A DNA stretch of 64,000 nt. It comes from Paraphoma chrysanthemicola (taxonomy: Eukaryota > Ascomycota > Dothideomycetes > Pleosporales > Phaeosphaeriaceae). Positions 10,076 through 20,027 of this stretch are shown here, piece by piece. The notes beneath the pieces were generated by a model, which saw only the letters and a list, made by a program, of their open reading frames with translations, had not been told where the DNA came from and searched no databases. The DNA lies in assembly GCA_020744225.1 (NCBI GenBank), contig JAGMWG010000011.1, positions 558,001 through 622,000 of the forward strand, given 5' to 3'. Both the position numbers and the translations under genes were made by a program. Position 1 is the stretch's first letter, and every line of letters begins with the position of its first letter.

Positions 10076-13000
10076 TCAACCAACGTTGGCTTGTACCCAG
10101 TTCCACATCCTATGCACATATGCTTCGTCAAGGGGCTTGACATCTTTAAGCGTAGCAATCCTGGCCCGTGTGAGTTCCATCGAGAATTGCGGCCTCTTGC
10201 TAGCATCACCGGGATCAGCTGCCTTGCCATATGACTCTTTCCACAAGCCCAGCAACTTCATCGCAGAATGATCACTGCCCTCCAATTCCTCCAACCGCTT
10301 CACCCACTCTGCCGGCTGCACGCTTTCAAACTCTTCATTCTTGCTGAGCCAACGTAGCATTTGCCGCCACGTGGGACTCTGATGCGGATTCAGGACATGA
10401 TAGACCGGCATATCTCCCGTCGTCCCGTCTCGTTGCGTGATCTCCAAAAACGCCGTTGCAGCAACATCAACAGGCAACCAATCCAACGGTTCGTCACCAA
10501 GATCAGGCAGACAACCGATCAGCCGCGCAGTGCTCAACATCATCGGCCAAGCTTCCTTGGTGTTCCATACCCCGGACACAGAATCGCCTGTGAGTTGTCC
10601 GACGCGGACGACTGCGATGCGTCCGTGGAGACTCGTCCGGGCGTGAGCTTGCTGGCAGATGTGTTCTGCGACCCATTTGGAGCGCGAATAACCAAGTGGT
10701 GATGCTGCTGCGGGATTGGACTGGATGAGCTCGGGCAAGCGGCCTGATGCGTCGGATGTGCTGTTCAAGACTGATGCGGTCGAGGAACAGTATGTAAAGC
10801 GGGGTCGAGTGGTGCGAGGCAGGGCGAGAGCGAGGTTGAGCAGGTTGCGTACCCCGGCAATGTTGTCTTTGACGAAGCTGCGGAGTTTGAGACGGAAGTT
10901 GACAGTCCATGCGACATGAATGATGGAGGTTGCTTCCCTGGCGAGGTACTCGTAGATATCCACGGCGAGGCCAAGTCGCTCATCACTGAGCTGGGCTGGC
11001 ACGACTTTGACCTTGGTATTTTGGATATTGGACGCTAAGAGGTCTGCTAGGCCTCTCTGCTGGAGAGCTTTACTGACACGCTCTTTTGCGGCATGCTCGT
11101 CTGCTCCCCGGACGAGGCAATAGATGACATCGACACTCGTTGATTTCTGCAACAGGTCAAGGATATGTACACCAAGAGCTCCAGTTGCTCCGGTAAGTAC
11201 GATCACTTCTCCTGTTTTCTCTTTCAGATGATGACCATTTGACTGACTGATGTTTGAAGTTTGCTCAAACGAGCCAAATTGCTCCACGAGGTCCACCATT
11301 AGCCGCTCTTCGTCTTCCTCGCTTGCGTCCGACTTCCCATGTCTCTTTCGTAAAACAAAGTCGGTCAGACGGCGTATTGTGCCACAATCTTCGATGATGC
11401 TCATGGGCAGATCTTGCGTGTAATTAGGGATGAGTTGTCTTAGGCGGCTCCTCAATTGCATACACGCAATCGAGTCGACGCCGTACGTGAAAAGGTCCAT
11501 ATCTTCAGTCAGCGTGACTGATTGAGAAGTCATGGTTTGAATCATGCTTGTTAGATGCTCCGGCACCTCTTCATCTGCTACATCTCCGACCTCGCCCTCG
11601 TCCTGGCCATCGTAAGCTCCGTTGATCTCCTGCTCGAACCGAGCATCAGCCGCTCGTCTAATGATAGTTCCTTTGCTACTCTTTTCTAGTGGTTGTGCTT
11701 GGTGGGATATTGGGATCAGCATCTGTGTCGGTATACGAGCATGATCTTGTGATTCACGATTCAGCTTCGCTACTGTGGGATTGATGGCTAGAAGAAGCTC
11801 TTCATCAGAGAGCCTGGCGGACTGCTCAGAGCGAAGTAGGAGGGCGCCAGGAAAAGGTCGACCATTTCCAAAGATAATCACATCATCGAGGTGAGGCGAG
11901 GTCGCTATCGCTGCTTCCAGCGGCGCGGGATCAAACTTCTTACCAGTTATGAGCGTCAGCTGTGAGTCGGCTCGGGAATGATACAGCCAAGCGTTTTCTA
12001 TTTGCGGATGTGGCGCAAACAGATCGGCGGTTGCGAAAGAGCCATCTTCTCGATTCTTTTTCGCCTATGTTGTGTTAGATATAGCTGCAATTGTTGGTTC
12101 ATGCACTCACCATATGCGGCCAGCCCGGCTTTACAACGAGTTCCGCCAGATTGTCTTCTCGCGGCTCAAATTGCACGAGGTCAGGAGGATTGTAGTTTCG
12201 CAGATACTGCCAGTCCGGATCCGCAGCAAATTGGCGGAAAGAAGAAAGAAGGAAACCGCATTCGGCACTACCGAACCTGGAGATTAGGTTCACCCTTCTC
12301 TTCACAAGTCTGTCGCCCACTTCTGCCGGCAAAGCAGCACCACCCACGCCCACAATGTCCATGTTTTGGAGCCAGGACAAGCCTTGCTCGTCTGCCTCCA
12401 TCATCTGAAGTACGTACGGCACGGAGGAGAAATACTTGACCTTTGGGACCATTTCCTCTGAGGCGTAGGACTTTGCCGAATCAAGGCAAGAACATATGTT
12501 CCGCGCTGTGATAGGCACATCTTTGCCTGGAAACAGCCAAATCATGGAATTGCTTGTCCATGCCCTGAAGAGGTCTGCGATGCCTCCGTGATACAGCGGC
12601 GTTGTCGTGAAGGATGCGATTCCTGGTATCTTTGGTAGATGTGGCAAAACACCAATCGCCGCTCTATGCGACTGGGGAATAGGCTTTGGCAGTCCTGAAG
12701 AAGTGCCTGAGGTGTGGTGTAAATATGCAATGGCCGTTTCTTCCAGTGGCGGTGACTCGATAGGCTCAACGGGCTCCCGGATGACTTCGAAGACGTCTTC
12801 GTCGCTCCACAGAGGCAGCACCTGGGACTTGAAGTCAGGCTCCTCGCACTCCTTGGCCAAGGCTTCTGTCTGCTGCGCTCGGTCTGCATGGGGTCTGTCG
12901 TGTAGAAGCACAGTAACATCGCAGGATTTGCAGAGGTGTAGTATTGCTGCTGGTTGGCATTGTGGAGCAATCAAGAGGACGGAACGCCCAAGTCTCATCA

Positions 13001-13355
13001 AGCCCAGCCAGGTGAACAGAAATTCGGGAGAGCTATGACAAAGCAGGGCTATAGTCTGTCCGAATGCGCCCAATGTGCTTGAGAGCCGTTGCGCGAACAC
13101 ATTCGTCCCACGGTAGACATCGTCAAACGTGAGCACCTTGTACTTCCAGAGCTCCTGATCGTTCAGCGGAATTGGAAAGCCAACGGCTGGGAGCAAAGCA
13201 TGATGTTGAGCCTGGGTGTCAAGAAAATGATTAACGGTCCCAAAATGCTTGGCTTTCGTGGACAGAGCAGAAGCTTGACCCAGGGTACAGACAAAGTAGT
13301 TGGTGTGCATCTTATGGATCGTGCTATCGAGAACTCCGAGAGATATAACGGACAT
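10076..13355 (-). CDS. NRPS-like A-T-R enzyme (adenylating carboxylate reductase)
   Basis: Two exons: 13355-12111 and 12064-10076, with a 46-base intron, giving 1077 residues. The adenylation domain occupies about residues 30-540, with the phosphate-binding core HHTSGTSSGLPKP near 213 and GSAECGFLL near 365. A carrier domain follows with the phosphopantetheine serine in YGVDSIACMQLRSRL near 611. A thioester-reductase domain (about 690-1077) carries the NADPH-binding GATGALG near 705 and the catalytic YSRSK near 873. Such enzymes activate a carboxylic acid, load it on the carrier arm and reduce it to an aldehyde or alcohol. No condensation domain is present, so it is not a peptide synthetase. 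The substrate cannot be read from the sequence. The MFS pump downstream on the same strand is the only plausible pathway partner; no other tailoring genes are adjacent. Confidence 0.92.
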
Positions 13356-15851
13356 CAGTTCTTGCGCGCAGACATGACGGTGTGCTAAACCGCAGGGACC
13401 GCATGGATGCAAACGTCAGATAGTGGTGCAAGGCCAAAAACTAAGTCGTGACATCATCTGCGCTCGAAGTGCCCAGGACTTAGAAGCTCCAAACGATTGA
13501 CATTAGAAATGTGAAATGACACAGTTGAAGTTTGAAGGCAAGTTTTTCCAGAAGTTTGTTGCTGTCAAGTAGCGGCTGCAACCTTAGGAAGCAAATGTCG
13601 AGGTTGAGAGATGTTCAGTCGCGTTGCGTTTATGTGCACGGACCACAAGTTTCCGAGATCTCGTCGACGATTGTTCATCGATAGCCGCATTGGTAAATGT
13701 GAGATTGCCGACTCGGCTGCTGAGAGTGGCGTGCCACAGGTAAAAGAGGCATGATCGACAGCTTACCGCTCTGCTCATGCCCGCTGGTTGTTTGCGCCCT
13801 CAGAAACCGCTACGTCTCTCGCCTGTAACTCGATGCATCCGCATACTTTTGTTGAATTTCACGGATAGTGAAACAGTAGCCAAGGGAGCTCTAGACTACC
13901 AAAAACAGGTTCGCTGATTTTGAAGGTGTACGCGAAACCTTCAAAAAGGTCGTATGGCAAATCACAGGGAGTGGATACATCCGGTTAACGCAAATGATCA
14001 GAGCAAATAAGATGTCATGGCGCAGGCATCATGGCAGAACGCGCGCTGCCTTCTTTGACATTCGCGCTGATCCGTCCAAGCATCGTGTTAAACGGCTGGG
14101 GGATTTCGTGGTGGTGTCACGGTCCACGTCAGCAAGTGACGACGCTAAAAGCGACAAATGCCTCACTGTTGGGTGGACGGTCGCTTGGATATGCTGACGG
14201 TGTTGCTTCCGCGGCACGACGCGTTGTAGGTACGCCCATCCAGTGGTGCGTCGACACAGGTGAACGATCTTGACAAGCGAATCACGGTAAGTATTGCAGT
14301 GTTCGCCACGACGCCGCCTCAATCGAGAAGAATCCGCCACAACGAATTCTTTCGACAATAATATCTGAAGCGGCGGCCCGATGTGGACCGATGCACATGA
14401 TACCGGCATTGGCCAAAAGAGGAGATGTGCCTGATAAGAGGGGACTCGAGGGGAACCATGCCCTTGATCGCCGTGAGGGTTGTGTACATGACGTTCTGTA
14501 CCCAGGCCTCGCAATGCTGAGGCGGGAATCACGTCGCAGTCAAGATCAGGCGATTCGACTGTGCCAGGTATGCAGGGCTGTCGTGGCGGAGAATGCGGCC
14601 TAAAGCCGAGGATGACAGTTGCCCATCACGATCCTTCGACCAAAGCACGGTGTTGAACTCGACTCATGCATGGCTGTCCGTGCGGCCCGAGACGCTTATG
14701 CACGATTCGTCCCAAACAGGCAGATAGCTCTGGGAAAACCGGAAGTCGTTGACGCTTCGTTGCTCTAGCGATAAGCATCATAACATAGCGCCTCGGTGTT
14801 TTGCAGCGCAAAGTCAACCTCACCTTGCCGCTGGCCCAGGCCGTCGCTGAAACAGTGCCACCTCACACCTCTGCCGCAGAGGCACGGGGATGCAAGGCTG
14901 CGAGCATTGCTCTCCCAGCCCATGATGTAACCAACGGTGGAGTGTGGAGCTCGGCCCGTTGAACGCTGGGCCAATCTCTGGCTCTGCCCATGCGCGCCGC
15001 ATGTGTCAGTCGACGGGGCTTCCTTGGAGCCAGAAAATAATAGTGTGTGCACGGCCACACGCTGCGGCATTCGGGGCAGTCCAACCTGTTGCCATTGCCT
15101 CCAGCCAAGCGCATACTTTTCCCGCCGTCGCAAAATGATTGCCCTGCACGCGCTCCAGCCTGCCTCACCACGCCAGTGCCAAGTGGCGCGGAAAGAATGC
15201 AAGGCCAACCAGAGCGCCAGGCGCATCGCAGCTGCATGCTGGACGCGTATCCGGCAGCGGCACAGCCATAGCCTTGCAGCAAGCTCGATAGTGGTAGCTG
15301 CTGCATGGAGATGTGGGGTACCGTGCCGGCGTATATCCGCTGCCTTCGTGAGACTCGCGCTGAAACATTGCGCCGCAGAACGAGCGCTCAGCCATGGCGG
15401 CGTACGGCTCACTCGCTCGCAGAGTGACCACGAGCACAAAGAGGCCCTCGTTGGCGATAGATTGCTGCAATTTCACGGCGGGGGAGACGAAATTGTGTAG
15501 GCCTTTCTTGCGTCTGAGCGTATCTTCCCTAGGCCGCGCTTGCCCAAAGCGGAGCTAGGGTGAATTGGACTCAGTTTCGGCAGGGCCTGTGCTTCCTACT
15601 ATTTAGGCGGCTCGTCGCAGGCCGTGCAACACGTCCGCCTCTTCCCAGCATTGATTCCTCCCAGCTGCAATCCACAAAAGCATTGCATCCGCATCTGTAA
15701 GTCCAGCCTCCCGTGCGCGTATAACAGGCCTCTGTCCGCCCACTGCCCGTCAATTGCTCTTCTCCACATCCTCGCCATCCATATCAACCGCTGCCGATCT
15801 CCCGCTGACTCGCCTTCTCCACAGGCATCGATATTCTCTGCACCATCAACC
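13356..15851. other. Long intergenic, divergent promoter region
   Basis: About 2.5 kb between the divergent reductase and secreted-protein genes, so it holds both promoters. A strong inverted repeat lies at 13918-13946. The stretch from about 14.8 to 15.5 kb is open in several frames on both strands, consistent with GC-rich sequence rather than a gene; none shows a recognisable protein. A TATTTA-like box lies near 15600, about 250 bases before the downstream start. Confidence 0.4.
13918..13946. repeat. Inverted repeat, 10-base perfect arms
   Basis: TTTTGAAGGT (13918-13927) and ACCTTCAAAA (13937-13946) are perfect complements around a 9-base spacer. It lies about 560 bases upstream of the A-T-R reductase start. 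It could be a dyad binding site or a hairpin in a transcript; no family is assigned. Confidence 0.6.
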
Positions 15852-16522
15852 ATGCTCTACTCAACTCTGATTGTTGCCGCTTCGGCCATTGCTGGCGCCT
15901 CTGCCCAGCTTCTATCCAACCAGACCTTCAACACGCCCATCCCGTGCTGCAGCGTCGCCGCAAACACCGTGAACGCGACCCAGCGTTCCAGTTGGTGCGA
16001 GGCCAATATCAACACTTGCGTCAATCTGTGCGGTGGTCAGGCCGGAATCGCAAACAACGGCAACGAGTGCTCCGACGTACGTATTTCCATGACTCCACCC
16101 TTGCGCTCATGCTAACTCGCATACAGACCACGCTCCAGTACACTTGCAGGTGCAGCAACGGCACTTCGTTTGCCGGCGCCACCTTGGCTCCCTACGAGCA
16201 GTCCGTCCCTGCGCTCATGTGCCGCGAGTGGTACGGCAGGTGTGTCCAGGCTACCAACCAGAACTTGGCCCAGCAGTTCCAGTGCGAGCAGGCCCGCAAC
16301 GCCAACTGCGGTAACCTCACCGTCAACGACGTCGGCGCGGTCAGCTCTCTTGCACCCTCCGGCTCTGCCACTGCATCGCGTTCTTCCGGTGGTAGTGCCT
16401 CTTCAACACCCACTGGCTCAACCACACCGTCCGCGAGCACTGGTGCTGCTATGGCTCTTGCACAGTACGGCAGCCCCATCTTGGCTGGTGGTCTCCTTGC
16501 CGTCTTCGGCATCGCATTGTAG
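15852..16522 (+). CDS. Small secreted Cys-rich protein, probably GPI-anchored (DUF7707-like)
   Basis: Two exons: 15852-16076 and 16127-16522, intron 50 bases, giving 206 residues. Residues 1-19 form a clear signal peptide (LIVAASAIAGASAQ). A cysteine-rich core of about 110 residues follows (motifs PCCSV, WCEAN, CVNLCGG, YTCRCSNG, MCREW, QCEQ, NCGN) with several N-glycosylation sequons. Next is a Ser/Thr/Gly-rich linker (about 150-180) and a hydrophobic C-terminal tail ending GGLLAVFGIAL, as in GPI-anchored wall proteins. The layout matches the fungal family I know as DUF7707; its function is not known. It is likely displayed on the cell surface. No charged residue follows the tail, which supports GPI transfer over a transmembrane anchor. 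Confidence 0.85.
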
Positions 16523-17564
16523 GCGGGCGGACTCTCGGTGGGCAGCGGGCCGGTTCCTGTTGGGCGGTAATACGAATGGATATGCAATCACATTTGGCAG
16601 CATAGCGACTCGGCTCTTGTTGGAGGCATAAGCAGCGCCAGCGTTCTCGGGCGTTGGAGCTCGACGTCTTCTCGCAATGCTGCATGTCATCTATTGATGA
16701 CGAACGAGGAGGATAGTAATGAGAAGTTATGACGGACACGAGACTTGCAATACCCGAATCAATCATCAATTGTTCAAAACCATATACGTGCCCGTGAATC
16801 GTTTCTTGCAACTTCGGTGTCTTTTGCCGAATGGGGCTATCCGAGCTTGTGGCTTCCGGCTGCATCCGCACCTTGATGTATAGACAGCCCGGTGGTATTT
16901 CGCCCGTGCTGGTTGCTACAACAAACACCGGACGTAAAATGTAGTCAAGCTGTCACCTGCGTCAACCACACATGTCATCAATGTCATGCGCGCAGGTTCC
17001 ATGGTTCGAGATGCGCTCGCTGTTCGATTGGCCAATTGGCCCGACGCTGATCAGCCGACCAGGATTCGGAGCTGCAGCCGCATTAGCGAAGGACCCTTGC
17101 AGATGAACGCATTTCTTCGAGGCATGTTGAATGCAGGCTTGTTCAACAATCTGCCTATCTTCACTGGGCCTGCTGTCTCCTCGAATCCTTGTGTCTTGCC
17201 ATTGTGAAGCTCTTGTCCCTCCGACCATCCGACGTGCCAACTGAAGCTTTCGGCGTCGCCGCATCACAGGCAACCGAGGCCAGAAGCTTCCTTCCGAGCC
17301 AGGTGCGTCGCAGTGACAGTCAGCGCCTTGGACCGCGGCGTGGCTCGAACAGACTTTTCTGACTCTATAATCTCAATCAGCATCACTCGCAATACTTATA
17401 AACTGGCTTCTACCACATTTTTGAGGCAGCTCGCGTTCAAGGTTCACTCACCCACAAGCTACGTCAGAGCTTGTCACCGCTCTATCTCAACAACATTGTC
17501 ACCACATCCGCGCCAATTTCTACACAGCACCATTTCCAAAGCAGCAGAAAGCACATCTAGAGCC
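16523..17564. other. Intergenic: GPD1 promoter and leader
   Basis: About 1 kb. It holds the 3' flank of the secreted-protein gene and the GPD1 promoter. A TATA-like CTATAAT is at about 17365. From 17421 the leader is open in frame with GPD1 (see findings). Confidence 0.5.
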
Positions 17565-18924
17565 ATGGCTACCCTCAGCGCTCAGCGTAAGCACAAGGTG
17601 ACGGTGGTGGGCTCCGGTAATTGGTATGTTGCCCTTCTTGCTTTGATTGTCTGCACCAATTGTTACCTCAAGATAAGAGATCTTTGGTTCAGAAATCATT
17701 GACAGATCCGATGGATTGAAAGATATCAGAGCTAATAGTCGCAGGGGCACCACAATGGCGAAGCTCGTTGCGGAAACCGTCAAAGAAAACCCTACACTTT
17801 TCGAGGAAACTGTTCAGATGTGGGTTTACGAAGAGGATGTCACAATTCCGAAAGACTCGCGGCACTATAAGGGATCAGACCAGCCAGAGAAACTCTCCCA
17901 GATCATCAACACAGTACACGAAAACGTCAAGTACCTACCCAACATCACCTTGCCGTCGAACGTGGTCGCAAATACCGATCTCCCCTCATCCTGCAAAGAC
18001 TCCACATTCCTCATCTTCGTGCTTCCGCATCAGTTCATCGCGAGGACATGCAAGCAGCTTGAGGGAAAGATTCTCCCATATGCTCGGGCTATTTGCTGCA
18101 CAAAGGGTGTGGATGTCAGCGAGAAGGGCATCCGCCTCATGTCTGAGACGATCGGTATGACTCTGAACATCTACTGTGGCGCTCTATCAGGAGCAAATAT
18201 TGCTTCTGAGATTGCGCAGGAGAAGTACTCTGAGACCACAGTTGCATATGACCCTCCGCCCATGGACTCACGCAATCCCACCCCCAGCGGTTCACCGAAT
18301 GCTTCCCAAGTGGATCTCATCAACCCGAGCAAGACGACACCGGGCCCACGATCCGCACATCTCACCCCTCTACCGAACGAATACCCGCCGCTTTCGCACG
18401 AGAACGTACGCAAGCTGTTCCACCGACCATACTTCCATGTGCGCATAGTCAATGACGTGGCTGGTGTATCTCTCGGTGGCGCCTTGAAGAACATCATCGC
18501 TCTGGCTGCAGGTTTCGTCGACGGTCTCGGCTGGGGCGACAACGCAAAGGCAGCCGTTATGCGCGTCGGTATTCTAGAAATGGTCAAGTTCGGCAAGGCC
18601 TTCTTCGGCGAGAGCTCGCGCACCAGCACCTTCACTGAAGAGAGTTGCGGCGTCGCCGACGTGGTCACATCCTGCATGGGCGGCCGTAACTTTCGCTGCG
18701 CAAAAATGGCGATCCAGCGCGGTCAGACCATCTATGAGATTGAGCAGTCGGAGCTCAATGGCCAGAAACTCCAAGGAACGAGCACGGCGTATGAGGTCAA
18801 CGAATTCCTCAAGAGTCAGGGCATGGAAGCGGACTTTCCCTTGTTCACGGCTGTGTACAACATTCTGGAGGGCAACAACAAGCCTGAAGACATTCCAGAG
18901 CTGATTGAGCCCAAACACAAATAG
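17565..18924 (+). CDS. gpd1: Glycerol-3-phosphate dehydrogenase [NAD+]
   Basis: Two exons: 17565-17623 and 17745-18924, giving 412 residues; the 121-base intron splits the Trp codon of the NAD-binding motif VGSGNWGT (residues about 14-21). The C-terminal substrate domain has the conserved lysine segment VSLGGALKNIIALAAGF and the GVADVVTSC and GRNF motifs. A Pro/Ser-rich insert of about 60 residues sits before the ENVRKLF segment, as is common in filamentous fungi. The enzyme reduces dihydroxyacetone phosphate to glycerol-3-phosphate, feeding glycerol (osmolyte) and phospholipid synthesis and cytosolic NADH balance. The ATG at 17565 is the first in-frame ATG, but the frame is open far upstream and encodes a presequence-like stretch. 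Confidence 0.95.
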
Positions 18925-19133
18925 TCGTGCAGTGCACTTGCGGTAGAGCATTCGGGAGCAGCGAAAGGACGTACATCGTCGCGGATGAAGCACACTGAGA
19001 CGGCAAGGCAAATACCCCCTAGCATGGATAGAAGGAATGAGATATTCTAAACAGAATTGTGTATATGCACACGAGCGCGTTGGCCCGCGAAGATTGTTTC
19101 ATTGCAAAGAACGGAGACGTTGTTCACTAAAGC

Positions 19134-19147
19134 TTAGACGCGTCTAA
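19134..19147. promoter_or_regulatory. Perfect 14-base palindrome TTAGACGCGTCTAA
   Basis: The 14 bases are self-complementary and centred on ACGCGT, the MluI cell-cycle box core. It lies 210 bases after the GPD1 stop and about 880 bases before the ABC start, so assignment to either gene is uncertain. Confidence 0.5.
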
Positions 19148-19302
19148 CTCCGCGTCAGCGGTGTGCATGGCGACGCGATTTACGCCCCACCCTCGTGGAT
19201 AAGAGCGTGCCAAGATTTGATTGATAATGCTCTTCCTTTCTCTATGCGAAACCGTTGAGCTCAGCAGGGATCAGGTGGCTAAGAAAAGAGCAAGATATTA
19301 CC

Positions 19303-19322
19303 GCTTTCGTGATCACGAAAGC
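19303..19322. promoter_or_regulatory. Perfect 20-base palindrome upstream of ABC transporter
   Basis: GCTTTCGTGATCACGAAAGC is fully self-complementary, about 705 bases upstream of the ABC transporter start and 380 after the GPD1 stop. A perfect dyad of this length fits a homodimeric regulator site. It could instead form a hairpin if transcribed. Confidence 0.55.
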
Positions 19323-19463
19323 TTCCCTCCATGATGTTGAGGCTGCAACAATGATGAAATTCACCGGCCTGAAAAGTTGATTATTTCATAGGGTATCTGC
19401 CCTCCGTGAGGCGCCACTCCAATCAGGACGGCAGTTCCTCCGACACATTTGATTTTAAGCAGT

Positions 19464-19471
19464 TGACGTCA
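19464..19471. promoter_or_regulatory. CRE-type site TGACGTCA
   Basis: Exact ATF/CREB consensus octamer about 560 bases upstream of the ABC transporter start. A TCCGCGG box follows at 19498. The role is inferred. Confidence 0.35.
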
Positions 19472-20027
19472 GAGCAGAACTTTTCTGATGTTTTAGCTCC
19501 GCGGTGGTTAGACACAAGCACCGATGGTCCAGCCAATGAAAACACATGGGCCATTGTCGCCGATCAATTTGTTGCCTCATTGGGACGCTTGTGACGATCA
19601 TCATTGAGGTTTGTCAGACGGCCACACCCACAATTCGGCATTTCACGATTCGTGCTCGGGGAAATGTGCAGGCACACATGAGCATGAAGCGAGCTATATT
19701 GTATATCAAAGCACCCGATTGGCGCTGCAGTGCATGGCTTGCCTAGAGCCGCATGCGGACCGTCCTACCGTGATAGCTGGGCAGATGCACATCGCTCATT
19801 CATCAATTGCGGAATGACGGAATGACCAGATTTTATCTCCGAAATCTCCAGTAATGGGTAAACCCGATGTGATCATTTATCGTTCAGCCCTTTCCTCGTA
19901 CAGCTCTCCTCATACGCTTGCTATCTAATCCTCCTTCGTCCCACGTCTTGATCGCTCTCCTGCCATCCACGTGGATCTGAATCAGCTATCATCTTGACGA
20001 AGTGGAACACCAACATACGCTTGCAGT

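Larger units (their letters stand above)
18925..20027. other. Intergenic: ABC transporter promoter region
   Basis: About 1.1 kb with GPD1 3' sequence on the left and the ABC transporter promoter on the right. It holds two perfect palindromes (19134-19147 and 19303-19322), a CRE-type TGACGTCA (19464-19471) and a TCCGCGG box (19498-19504) resembling yeast pleiotropic drug response elements. No gene is recognised. Confidence 0.5.

Noticed and set aside
14765..15500. Frames of 100-220 codons on both strands
   Set aside because: The longest minus-strand frame and the plus-strand frame contradict each other; compositions are rich in Arg/Ala/Cys/His, typical of chance translation.
17313..17564. Treating the whole upstream open frame as part of the GPD1 coding sequence
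   Set aside because: There is no ATG in it and the family start fits the ATG at 17565; reported only as a finding.
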